Assembly (NCBI GenBank): GCA_902786265.1
Contig: CADACE010000010.1
Location: 50,774 to 114,773, forward strand
DNA from: an uncultured Chloroflexota bacterium
Lineage (GTDB): Bacteria; Chloroflexota; Anaerolineae; Anaerolineales; Anaerolineaceae
DNA: 64,000 nt
Direction: 5' to 3'
The position numbers and the translations under genes are program-made. Shown one piece after another: positions 1 to 7,873 of the stretch; the stretch's first letter is position 1, and each line of letters starts with the position of its first letter. Below the pieces are notes generated by a model that ran no database searches, was not told where the DNA came from, and worked only from the letters and a program-made list of their open reading frames with translations.

Positions 1-133
1 GGCCAAAGGGGTAATAAGAGACCGCGTCACCGAGAAAAATATATTTTTCAACATTTTCTGCCTGTGCGTCCCGCAGAAAAGCGTCAAAGAAAGATATATT
101 GCCGTGAATGTCGGAAAATACCGCGATTTTCAT
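1..133 (-). CDS. Calcineurin-like metallophosphoesterase, N-terminal part
   Basis: Only the first 44 codons lie in the window; the gene runs off the left edge. The reading starts MKIAVFSDIHGN and continues to FLGDAVSYYPFG. D-x-H-G-N and G-D-x-x-x-Y-Y-P are the first two metal-ligand blocks of YfcE/ApaH-like phosphoesterases, in their usual spacing of about 30 residues. The ATG overlaps the TGA of the flavoprotein gene by one base (TGATG), so the two are probably translationally coupled and this is the last visible gene of the kinase operon. The substrate cannot be told from this fragment. Confidence 0.85.
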   Translation of the reverse strand, partial: MKIAVFSDIHGNISFFDAFLRDAQAENVEKYIFLGDAVSYYPFG

Positions 134-1464
134 CAGAAGCTGAATTCTTTGCCGGCAGGTTCATTGCCGATGATTTCCCGCGCGAGTTCATTAGCCCAGC
201 GGACAGCAAAGTTCATCCCGCGGTCCCAGGGGTAGATCTGGCTCATGGAGATGAAATACAGCCCGGTAAGCGGGGTTTTCATTGCCGGGATCGCTTTGGA
301 ATGGTTCACGAAAGGAACCGGCTGGGCATAATCCGCGGCAAATTTTGTGGCGCCGATGATCCAGTTTTCCGAAAATTCCGGATTGATGCGTTTAAAACCG
401 GGTTTCAGCTTTTCAAGCAGTTCTTCGGCAGTTAAGGAGAAATATTCATGCCCGCGCGGCAGGTAGTCACCCGCGTAGATGATCGTTTCGTTGTTATATC
501 TTTCTTTGGGAATAAAGTTGGTATGCTCTACCAGTGCCAGAAACGGATAACCCTCATTTTTCGGCAGGTTATACCAGTAATATCCCTGCGGGGAGAGCGG
601 GTGCTTCAGCCGTACACAGAGCACGACTGCCCCGAGATGCTTCAGGGCGGCCAGCTGCGAGCGGTAGCTTTGCGGAAGCTGAGGACATAATCCGAGCATG
701 GACTGCGGTGAGGTGGTGACGATCACATTGTCATACCCTTCCCGTACTTCGCCGCTGCCAAGGACCAGCCGGTACTGATTTTTATCATCATCCCGTTCGA
801 TCTGATCCACATGGGCTTTCAGCCTGACGGAAACACCGGCTGACCGGAGCTGTTCGGCAAAAAGGTCAAAAAGCTCCTGCATCCCGCCGTCAAAGGTCCC
901 GAGAGATGTGGTGCGGGAGTAGATCCGTGCCCATAACCATGCCATTGTCACCTGACCGGCATATTCTTCCCCGAATTTGCCGATCATCATTGGTTCCCAC
1001 ATTGTTTTATAGGCGAATTCTCCCGCGTATTTCGTCATCCATTCTTTTGCGGTCGTTTTTTCGAGCTCCCGCCAGTTTTTGGTCAGCCTCAGGTAAACCC
1101 CTGCCAGACCGAAGCGGATCTTGTGGATCCCGAAACCGAGCCCGGGATAGGCAATGGCGGCAGGAATGGAATCAAAGGGATAAAACTTTCCTTTGTGATA
1201 CATTACCGTGGTGGGCGTGCGGTATTTTACCCGATCCCTGAGACCGAGTTCACTGATCAATTCCAGCAGATCCGTGTCTTTCTGAAACCAGTGATGGTAA
1301 AAGAATTCAACGGAATCTTTCCATCCCTTCGCCTTAAATCCGCGTGCAATGCCTCCGGGAGCGTTTTCCTTTTCAAAGATATCAACTTCAAAACCGGCCT
1401 CCCGCAGTCGTTTGGCAAGTGTCATCCCGCTGATCCCGCAGCCGACGATCGCAATTTTTGTCAT
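133..1464 (-). CDS. FAD/NAD(P)-dependent amine-oxidase-like oxidoreductase
   Basis: A 443-residue flavoprotein of the protoporphyrinogen oxidase/phytoene desaturase/UDP-galactopyranose mutase-like superfamily. The N-terminus has the dinucleotide-binding Rossmann motif VGCGISG, followed by an acidic residue that should hold the ribose (DIFEKE) and the GG-x-A-R segment typical of amine oxidases. The C-terminus has a second flavin-contact region (LTGLYFISMSQIYPWDRGMN). No membrane helix is evident, so it is probably cytosolic or peripheral. The start has a good ribosome site (AGGA, 7 bases upstream). It follows the 25-residue-repeat protein by 16 bases in the kinase operon. Relatives often sit in glycan or lipid loci, but the substrate is not identifiable here. 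Confidence 0.8.
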   Translation of the reverse strand: MTKIAIVGCGISGMTLAKRLREAGFEVDIFEKENAPGGIARGFKAKGWKDSVEFFYHHWFQKDTDLLELISELGLRDRVKYRTPTTVMYHKGKFYPFDSIPAAIAYPGLGFGIHKIRFGLAGVYLRLTKNWRELEKTTAKEWMTKYAGEFAYKTMWEPMMIGKFGEEYAGQVTMAWLWARIYSRTTSLGTFDGGMQELFDLFAEQLRSAGVSVRLKAHVDQIERDDDKNQYRLVLGSGEVREGYDNVIVTTSPQSMLGLCPQLPQSYRSQLAALKHLGAVVLCVRLKHPLSPQGYYWYNLPKNEGYPFLALVEHTNFIPKERYNNETIIYAGDYLPRGHEYFSLTAEELLEKLKPGFKRINPEFSENWIIGATKFAADYAQPVPFVNHSKAIPAMKTPLTGLYFISMSQIYPWDRGMNFAVRWANELAREIIGNEPAGKEFSF

Positions 1465-1480
1465 GAACAGTTCCTGCGTT

Positions 1481-1987
1481 TCAGAAGATTATGACCAGGG
1501 CTCCGATGATTCCCAGAACACCCAGGCTAAAAGGAAGCAGACAGCATCCGCTCGATTTTCTTGCCGTTGGCTGCGTATATGGCTTGGACGGTCTTGACGG
1601 GACCGGCTGCTGAGCAGGCTCCGGCGGGGTCACTCTTGCGCTCGGCTGAGGAGCAGGCCTTTGCGGCCTCTCCGGGGCAGCGGCAGACTGTGAGGGGATC
1701 TTTCTTGAGATATCGTCAGCTTTGCTGGAGGGACGTACCCGGGCAGATGTCGGCGCGGCGGCCGGGGTATCGATTTTCCGTGAAATTTCATCGGCTTTGC
1801 TGTTCGGTCTTACGCGGGCAGATGTCGGTGCGGAGGCCGGGGTATCGATCTTTCTGGCAATCTCATCGGCCTTGCTGTTTGGTCTCACACGGGCAGATGT
1901 CGGCGCAGGTGCCGGAGTATCGATTTTATTTACGATCTCGTCCGCTTTGCTGACGCGATTGCGTCCTGTTCTTTCTTTCATTGCCAT
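1481..1987 (-). CDS. Tail-anchored protein with four 25-residue repeats
   Basis: A 168-residue protein I do not recognise. Residues 13-37, 38-62, 63-87 and 88-112 are tandem repeats with period exactly 25; each begins SKAD(E/D)I and the first three continue through KIDTPA and PTSARVRP. The fourth is degenerate and runs into a Pro/Gln/Arg-rich stretch (about 105-145). The last 19 residues (after SSGCC) are hydrophobic and run to the C-terminus, so the protein should be a tail-anchored membrane protein with the repeats in the cytoplasm. It has no signal peptide. A strong ribosome site (AGAGGTGA) precedes the ATG, and the gene is 18 bases after the kinase-like gene. Repeated Thr/Ser next to Pro and Arg would suit a phospho-acceptor or docking array, which is inference only. 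Confidence 0.75.
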   Translation of the reverse strand: MAMKERTGRNRVSKADEIVNKIDTPAPAPTSARVRPNSKADEIARKIDTPASAPTSARVRPNSKADEISRKIDTPAAAPTSARVRPSSKADDISRKIPSQSAAAPERPQRPAPQPSARVTPPEPAQQPVPSRPSKPYTQPTARKSSGCCLLPFSLGVLGIIGALVIIF

Positions 1988-2005
1988 AATCTCACCTCTT
2001 GTTAT

Positions 2006-3751
2006 CTAAAAATATTCCCCGGTTTCAGGATCATAAATCCTGTCATCTGACGGAATTTCAATTGCCGGCGTGGTGGGTGTCGCTGCTCCTTCAGGCAGCG
2101 GCGTCGGTGTCAGCACACCGTCAACGGCATTGATGGTGACGGACAGGCTGATGTTCGGGATCGGATTCCCGTTTTCATCTTCCACGTGCCACACCATGCT
2201 GTATTGACCGTTCATCATCGGAGCGATGCAGGGCAGTGCGATCCCGGATGCGCCGTTCGGCCAGATATAGGTACCGATGTATTTTTCGGTAATGTTGCCG
2301 ACAGTGAAGTTGGTACCGCCGTCAAATTTGATTTTGAAGGAATCAGTCCAGTCGGTACTGCCGGTATTTTCAATGGTCCACACGACATTAAAGGCTTCGC
2401 CTTTGATAAAATTGGTTCCGTCGGTCGGAGTCTGGCTCTGGAAACGTCCCGTGGACTGGGCAACAGCTGTCGGAATAGACGCGGCAGGTATGGTCGGGAT
2501 CAAAATCTGTTCCGGTGTCGGGGTGGCAGCCAGTGCGGCTGCTGCCGTGGCATCTGCTGCGGCAATTTCGGTTTGATGTGCGAATTCCCTTTCTGCATCC
2601 GCGGTTTGCTGATGCATCATCTCAACATTTGCCAGAACCGCGTTCTGGGTCTCCTGCATATTGATGGCCTGCTGTGTGGATGCCGCGTTCATCGTCTGGA
2701 TTTTGCGGTTGTTTCCGGAGACGATCGCGATCACAATGCCGGCGAGGATCAATATACCGAGCACGACCGCGATATATTTTGCGTTTTTATTCTTACGGAC
2801 ATTGCCGAACGCCGCGCTGAATTTTTCACCGAAGCTTTCATCGTCATCATCTTCATCTTCGTTCGGAACATTCGCGTTGTAATAGGATGCCGGCGGGTAG
2901 TACTGCCCTGCCGCGGAGGGGGCTGAAAGGCTGCGCAGGATCATCGCGGCTTCGCTCATGGAGCTGATGCGCTGTGCGGGATTCTTGGCAGTTGCCTGAT
3001 AGATAAACTGTTCAGCCTGCTGGGAGATGTTCGGCACGTAATAACGCGGTGACTGGATCTGGTCGTTGACCTGGTGCGCCATGGTTTCCAGCGGAGACAT
3101 AGCGGAGAACGGACGGCGGCCTGTGACCAGTTCATAGAACATGATACCGAGTGAATAGACATCGGACCGGGCATCCATCATGCCGCCCTGTGCCTGTTCC
3201 GGTGACAGATATTCCGGTGAACCGATCCCTGCATTTGCCTCAAACTGACCGTACCCGTGACCGTTTTCGCTCAGCCACTGCGTGAGGGCAAAGTCGGTCA
3301 GGACCGGATTCTGATTGTTGTCGATGAGGATGTTGCCCGGTTTCAGGTTCCCGTGGATCATGCCGTAATTATGCGCGTAGGTTAAAGCGTCCGCAACGGG
3401 GATCAGCAGGTTGGCGGCCTGTTCGACGGGCATCGGTTTGCCGGTATATTGTGCGTAACTGGCACCTGAATAAAGATCCATCGTCCATGCGGGCGCTCCG
3501 TTCAGCATGGTGAAATCGTAGGTTTTGATGATCGATGGATTGTTCATTTTAGACAGCATTGCGACATGCTGCGCATAACGAGTGGAAAAGTACTGGAGAA
3601 ATTCCGGTGAGGTTGTTTCTTTTCTGATCATTTTCAGCGCTACTTCACGGCGGAAGAAATTGTCTGAAGCGCGATATACATCACCGAGCCGTCCTTTTCC
3701 GATCAAACCCATGAATTGGTATCGATTGTTAAGATTAAATTGTTCACTCAT
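2006..3751 (-). CDS. PknB-like (pseudo)kinase with membrane helix and NBR1-like Ig domain
   Basis: 581 residues. Residues 11-275 are a Hanks-type kinase fold: glycine loop GKGRLGDVY (18-26), lysine in VALK (K40), activation-segment SPE (183-185) and the DVYSLG block. The catalytic loop reads HGNLKPGN (133-140), so the HRD aspartate is Asn135; DFG is DFA (153-155), and the position of the helix-C glutamate appears to be Tyr59. These changes point to a weak or inactive kinase, although K40 and D153 remain for ATP binding. An acidic linker (about 297-305) leads to one transmembrane helix (326-345), an Ala/Thr-rich helical stalk and an exported domain at about 435-545 like the NBR1 Ig-like fold (IENTGSTDW, WPNG). 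A promoter lies 67-94 bases upstream of the start. It heads a four-gene operon. Confidence 0.88.
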   Translation of the reverse strand: MSEQFNLNNRYQFMGLIGKGRLGDVYRASDNFFRREVALKMIRKETTSPEFLQYFSTRYAQHVAMLSKMNNPSIIKTYDFTMLNGAPAWTMDLYSGASYAQYTGKPMPVEQAANLLIPVADALTYAHNYGMIHGNLKPGNILIDNNQNPVLTDFALTQWLSENGHGYGQFEANAGIGSPEYLSPEQAQGGMMDARSDVYSLGIMFYELVTGRRPFSAMSPLETMAHQVNDQIQSPRYYVPNISQQAEQFIYQATAKNPAQRISSMSEAAMILRSLSAPSAAGQYYPPASYYNANVPNEDEDDDDESFGEKFSAAFGNVRKNKNAKYIAVVLGILILAGIVIAIVSGNNRKIQTMNAASTQQAINMQETQNAVLANVEMMHQQTADAEREFAHQTEIAAADATAAAALAATPTPEQILIPTIPAASIPTAVAQSTGRFQSQTPTDGTNFIKGEAFNVVWTIENTGSTDWTDSFKIKFDGGTNFTVGNITEKYIGTYIWPNGASGIALPCIAPMMNGQYSMVWHVEDENGNPIPNISLSVTINAVDGVLTPTPLPEGAATPTTPAIEIPSDDRIYDPETGEYF

Positions 3752-3817
3752 AATAAATCCTGTTTTTTTCTCGATTACGGAAGGATTCCCGTATGGTTTT
3801 CTTTAATTATTGCCTCT

Positions 3818-3845
3818 ATTATAAAAGCTTTTTGGAAAGATGCAA
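3818..3845 (-). promoter_or_regulatory. Sigma70-like promoter of the kinase operon
   Basis: Read on the minus strand: TTGCAT (3845-3840), a 16-base spacer, then TATAAT (3823-3818). It is about 70 bases upstream of the kinase ATG, with a ribosome site AGGA 7 bases before that start. No other good -10/-35 pair was seen in the gap. Confidence 0.55.
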
Positions 3846-3942
3846 TCTGTTCGGAGAAAAGTTAAGTAGGCATTGTGGAGGTGATCGGTTGCCGGCGGCT
3901 GTTGATCGGTGGTGGTTTGGCAGACGGCGGAGGATCAATTTT

Positions 3943-3983
3943 CTGATAAAAAGAAATCAGCAGAAAATTGCCTGCTGATTTCT
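3943..3983 (-). terminator. Rho-independent terminator after aspA
   Basis: On the minus strand a perfect 12-bp stem (AGAAATCAGCAG, 3983-3972, pairing with 3963-3952) has an 8-base loop and is followed by TTTTTATC. It lies about 70 bases beyond the aspA stop and would also insulate the divergent-facing kinase promoter region. Confidence 0.8.
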
Positions 3984-4010
3984 GTTGATGATTCTAAGCT
4001 TTTGGCAGGT

Positions 4011-4052
4011 AACTGACTACTGATCACCAGTCACCAGCCGCTGACCACGGAT
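4011..4052. repeat. Degenerate heptad array touching the aspA stop
   Basis: Six consecutive 7-base units (AACTGAC, TACTGAT, CACCAGT, CACCAGC, CGCTGAC, CACGGAT) run straight into the aspA stop codon. Unit sequence drifts but the 7-base phase is kept. It lies between aspA and its terminator, so it would be in the 3-prime untranslated part of the mRNA. Confidence 0.6.
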
Positions 4053-5479
4053 CATTTCTTGGTTTTGATCAACTGTTCGCCGGAAATGCCGGGCTTGGTC
4101 ATATTCCACGGGTCAAGAATGATGTTGATCTCATCTTCCGTGAGCAGCTTTTCCTGCAGGATCAAATCCCGGACCGGCTGCCCTGTCTTGATGGCTTTCT
4201 TGGCGATGTTGGCGGCATGCTGATAACCGATGTGAGGAACAAGAGTGGTGATGATGCCGACACTGTTGTGGACCATGTCATAGCAGTGTTCCTTGTTGGC
4301 GGTGATGCCGTTGATGCAGTTGACGATCAGGGTATGGATGGAGTTCGTCAGTACTTCCATTGAGGAGAACAGGCAATAGAAGGTGATCGGTTCGAAAGCG
4401 TTCAGTTCCATCTGTCCGGCTTCAGCTGCCATGGAAACGGTCACATCGTTGCCGATGCAGAGGAAAGCAGCCTGGTTGACAACTTCCGGAATAACCGGGT
4501 TGACCTTGCCCGGCATGATGGAGGAGCCGTTCTGTTTCGCGGGCAGGTTGATTTCGCCAAAACCGCAGCGGGGACCGGAGGAAAGGAGACGCAGGTCATT
4601 GCACATTTTGGAAAGAGCGACTGCGCAGGTGCGGACCGCGCCGGAGACTGCCGGGAAGCAGTCAATATGCTGTGTTCCGTCAATCACGTCTTCTGCCTGG
4701 AACAGATCCATTCCGGTGACTTTGCTCAGTTCGCGCGCAATGATCTGGTAAAAATAGGTGTCGGCGTTGATGCCGGTACCGATGGCAGTACCGCCCATGT
4801 TGATGTAATGCAGGTCATCCAGTGTGTGCCCGAGATTCACGGCAGTGCGTTTTACCGCGGTCGCGTAAGCACGGAATTCCTGACCGAGAAGGATCGGAAC
4901 AGCGTCCTGGAGCTGGGTGCGACCCATCTTGATCACATCATTGAATTCTTTTGATTTCCGGATCAAAGCGTCATACAGCTCATCCAGGGCTCTGATCAGG
5001 TTGTCTGCGAATTTGATGATCGTGATTTTTCCTGCGGTAGGGATCACGTCATTTGTTGACTGACCATAATTGACGTGGTCGTTCGGATGAACGATGGAAT
5101 AATCACCTTTTTTCCCGCCCAGGATTTCAATGGCACGGTTGGCGATCACTTCATTCGCGTTCATGTTCATGGAAGTACCGGCACTGCCCTGAACGGGGTC
5201 GACGATGAATTCCTTATGAAGCTTTCCTTCAAGGATCTCGTCACAGGCCTGTTCAATGGCAACTGCGATATTTTCCGGCAGCTGGCCGGCTTTCAGATTG
5301 GCGATAGCGCAAGCCTTTTTGACCTGAGCAAGGCTGTTGATCATTTCCGGCCGTATGGTGTAGCCGGTGATCATAAAGTTCTCATGTGCCCGCAAAGACT
5401 GGACACCGTAATATGCATCGATCGGAATGTTCATTTCCCCGATCGAATCCTGTTCAACTCTTGTTTTGATTTCTGACAT
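4052..5479 (-). CDS. aspA: Aspartate ammonia-lyase
   Basis: A 475-residue, full-length aspartase of the fumarase/aspartase superfamily: L-aspartate to fumarate plus ammonia, cytosolic, normally a homotetramer. The family signature loop is [11 protein letters not shown], and the aspartase-type context PVIPEVVNQ directly after it separates it from fumarase, which has TQCE there. The other conserved blocks are present (GSAGTSMNMNANEV, NDHVNYGQSTND, GRTQLQDAVPILLGQEF). The ribosome site GGGGG is 6 bases upstream of the ATG. It lies 76 bases after fumC with a hairpin in between, so the pair can convert aspartate to malate through fumarate for fumarate-linked fermentation or amino-acid catabolism. 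Confidence 0.95.
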   Translation of the reverse strand: MSEIKTRVEQDSIGEMNIPIDAYYGVQSLRAHENFMITGYTIRPEMINSLAQVKKACAIANLKAGQLPENIAVAIEQACDEILEGKLHKEFIVDPVQGSAGTSMNMNANEVIANRAIEILGGKKGDYSIVHPNDHVNYGQSTNDVIPTAGKITIIKFADNLIRALDELYDALIRKSKEFNDVIKMGRTQLQDAVPILLGQEFRAYATAVKRTAVNLGHTLDDLHYINMGGTAIGTGINADTYFYQIIARELSKVTGMDLFQAEDVIDGTQHIDCFPAVSGAVRTCAVALSKMCNDLRLLSSGPRCGFGEINLPAKQNGSSIMPGKVNPVIPEVVNQAAFLCIGNDVTVSMAAEAGQMELNAFEPITFYCLFSSMEVLTNSIHTLIVNCINGITANKEHCYDMVHNSVGIITTLVPHIGYQHAANIAKKAIKTGQPVRDLILQEKLLTEDEINIILDPWNMTKPGISGEQLIKTKK

Positions 5480-5521
5480 GTTACCCCCTATTTTTTTTTC
5501 TGTTTATTTATTTGTTAATAC

Positions 5522-5549
5522 CAGCGGCAGCTGTGACCGGCTGCCGCTG
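5522..5549. other. Intercistronic hairpin between fumC and aspA
   Basis: Perfect 10-bp inverted repeat CAGCGGCAGC (5522-5531) / GCTGCCGCTG (5540-5549) with an 8-base loop, between the fumC stop and the aspA ribosome site. No clear T tract follows on the minus strand (TATTAACAAAT), so RNA processing or 3-prime protection of fumC mRNA is more likely than termination. Confidence 0.6.
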
Positions 5550-5555
5550 TGTTAT

Positions 5556-6920
5556 TTAAATCATTTCTTCCGGATGGAATACTTCATCGAACTTTTCCGC
5601 TGTCAGGAAGCCCAGTTTCACACAGGCTTCTTTGAGCGAAATGTTTTCGCTGAAGGCCAGCTTGGCAGTTTTTGCCGCGTTTTCATAGCCGATATAAGGA
5701 TTGAGCGCGGTGACCAGCATCAGGGAATTATACAGATTATGGCGCATCTTATCTTTATTGGCGGTTATGCCGGAAACACAGTGTATGTTGAAGGATTCCA
5801 TTCCGTCAGCCAGCAGACGCACGGACTGCAGGAAATTGTAAATGAGTACCGGCATGAAGACATTGAGCTCAAAATTGCCCTGGGAAGCGGCAAAAGCGAC
5901 CGCGGTATCATTCGCGATCACCTGAACGGCGACCATGGTCATCGATTCGCACTGGGTCGGGTTCACTTTGCCGGGCATGATAGAGCTGCCGGGTTCATTG
6001 GCGGGAATGTTGATCTCACCCAGACCGTCGCGCGGACCGCTGGCCAGCCATCTGATATCATTGGCGATTTTCATCAGGTTGGCGGCAAGGCCTTTCAAAG
6101 CGCCGTGCATGAACACGAGTTCGTCTTTGGAAGTGAGCGCGTGAAATTTGTTCGGGGCGGTTTGGAAATCATATCCGGTGAGTTCGGAAACAGCTTTGGC
6201 TGCTTCTTCCGCGAAACCTTTCGGGGCGTTCAATCCGGTGCCGACCGCGGTGCCGCCCAACGCCAGACGGGAAATTCCCGGGAGCGCGATATTGATCTGT
6301 TCCAGACTGGTTTCCAGCATGGCGCGCCATCCGCTGATCTCCTGCGAAAAGGCGATCGGTGTGGCATCCTGCAGATGGGTGCGTCCGGATTTGACGATCC
6401 CGGCGTTTTCGTCCTCAAGTCTTTTGAATACGGCGATCAGGGATTCCGCGGCGGGGATCAGTTTTTGACGGATCTCAAACACCGCAGCGATGTGCATTGC
6501 GGTCGGGAAAGTGTCGTTGGAACTCTGGGATTTGTTCACGTCATCATTGGGATGAAGCAGCTTCTTCCCGGCGATGGCGTTGCCGCGGTTGGCGATCACT
6601 TCATTGACGTTCATGTTGGATTGCGTTCCGGAACCGGTCTGCCAGACGACCAGCGGGAAGTTGTCATCCAGTTTGCCTGCCAGTATTTCATCGGCAGCGG
6701 CGCTGATGGCATTTAATTTTTCTTCATCCAGTTTGCCGAGACGGAAATTTGCCAGTGCGGCAGCTTTTTTGAGAAAGGCAAACGCGCTGATGATTTCTTT
6801 CGGCATTTTTTCATTGCCGATGCGGAAATTCTGATAACTGCGCTGGGTTTGAGCACCCCAATATTTATCGGCGGGAACCTGCATTTCCCCCATAGAGTCA
6901 TGTTCGATTCTGAATTCCAT
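5556..6920 (-). CDS. fumC: Fumarate hydratase class II
   Basis: A 454-residue iron-independent fumarase: reversible hydration of fumarate to L-malate. Superfamily signature [11 protein letters not shown] is followed by [13 protein letters not shown], the fumarase-type continuation. The substrate-site blocks [26 protein letters not shown] and [20 protein letters not shown] (His and Thr typical of fumarase) are present. The ribosome site AAGGGGG is 5 bases before the ATG. It is the first gene of a two-gene unit with aspA. A TATAAT on the minus strand at 7046-7041 could be its -10, but the -35 is poor. Confidence 0.95.
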   Translation of the reverse strand: MEFRIEHDSMGEMQVPADKYWGAQTQRSYQNFRIGNEKMPKEIISAFAFLKKAAALANFRLGKLDEEKLNAISAAADEILAGKLDDNFPLVVWQTGSGTQSNMNVNEVIANRGNAIAGKKLLHPNDDVNKSQSSNDTFPTAMHIAAVFEIRQKLIPAAESLIAVFKRLEDENAGIVKSGRTHLQDATPIAFSQEISGWRAMLETSLEQINIALPGISRLALGGTAVGTGLNAPKGFAEEAAKAVSELTGYDFQTAPNKFHALTSKDELVFMHGALKGLAANLMKIANDIRWLASGPRDGLGEINIPANEPGSSIMPGKVNPTQCESMTMVAVQVIANDTAVAFAASQGNFELNVFMPVLIYNFLQSVRLLADGMESFNIHCVSGITANKDKMRHNLYNSLMLVTALNPYIGYENAAKTAKLAFSENISLKEACVKLGFLTAEKFDEVFHPEEMI

Positions 6921-7048
6921 TATCCCCCTTATTTTGCTTCGCTGCGGATTTCACGATGCACACAGCTGCTTTTGTTTTCAGTCTGGGATAAATCCGGGCA
7001 TGATATTGCCTGCTGCCATCCCAAAAGCTATATATCTTCAATTATACC

Positions 7049-7828
7049 CTAAGACCGGTCTTTCGGATAGATGGAAAAATAAACCCGTCTGACGACATTT
7101 CCGCTGTAATCTTTGTCTCCCGCATAGTTCAGTCCCCAGATCCCGTCAAAGGAATCCCAACTCCAGGTAACGGTGCTGCCGTAAAAAGGATCATTGAGCG
7201 TTACTGTATCCGTGGCTTCATCATAAGTTGTCAGAACCGCAGCATGGTTCATGGTGGTGGGGACCCAGTTGGTCTTTACCAGGACGCCCACAGGCCCGTG
7301 AGCTTTGAAAGCTGCGAGCAGTTCTTCTTTTGAACTGTTCAATTCCATCCGGTGCACATACTCGATCTCAGCCAGTTCATCAGCCGCGCTTGCTGATGTC
7401 ATCCCTCTGCCGGCGACATACAGTCCCTGCTCCGCGTTGCGGTCGATGACCTCCTGTGCGCTGAGCACCGGGTAACGGCTGTCCGTGCCATTCCAGTACG
7501 ATGTTATCATCTCAATACATACCGGAACACAGCCGACGCCGGTTGGGGCACCATCAAGCAAAAGCCCTTCCTGTGAGAGGACCGGGACTTCATATCCAAG
7601 GGTGACAGGTGTTTTTGTAGGTTCCATTGTCGGGAGTACAGGCAGCGGTGACGGGAATGGTCCCGGTGTGGCGGTCTCTGTCGGATCTGTGTCCGCAGCC
7701 GTCGGAAGTGCCGTGACGGGACCGGGAACCACCTGGGGATCAGGCAGTTTGTTGATTCCGCAGCCGGTCAGCAGAATGCACATTATCAGCAGCATGGCGG
7801 TTTTTCGGGGTGAAGAGGACCAGATCAT
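7049..7828 (-). CDS. Lipoprotein with C39-like papain-fold peptidase domain
   Basis: 259 residues. The N-terminus has a basic start, hydrophobic core and lipobox LTGC (20-23), so it is an exported lipoprotein. Residues about 25-75 are a Pro/Thr-rich linker to the catalytic domain. The C39_2-type cysteine block is GVGCVPVCIEM, with Cys100 in the position of the catalytic cysteine of CGPxxxxM motifs. The histidine block is MNHAAVLTTYD, and LNDPFYG gives the third polar residue. A lipid-anchored extracytoplasmic cysteine peptidase or bacteriocin-leader-peptidase relative is likely; no ABC exporter is attached. It lies 45 bases after the membrane glycosyltransferase gene, in the same direction. 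Confidence 0.8.
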   Translation of the reverse strand: MIWSSSPRKTAMLLIMCILLTGCGINKLPDPQVVPGPVTALPTAADTDPTETATPGPFPSPLPVLPTMEPTKTPVTLGYEVPVLSQEGLLLDGAPTGVGCVPVCIEMITSYWNGTDSRYPVLSAQEVIDRNAEQGLYVAGRGMTSASAADELAEIEYVHRMELNSSKEELLAAFKAHGPVGVLVKTNWVPTTMNHAAVLTTYDEATDTVTLNDPFYGSTVTWSWDSFDGIWGLNYAGDKDYSGNVVRRVYFSIYPKDRS

Positions 7829-7873
7829 GTGCGGGGAATCTCCATGTTTTGCAGAGAGGGTGCCGGAAAATGA

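Noticed and set aside
5427..6716. 429-codon plus-strand frame over fumC
   Set aside because: Antisense shadow of fumC; no start signal and low-complexity His/Gly/Asp-rich product.
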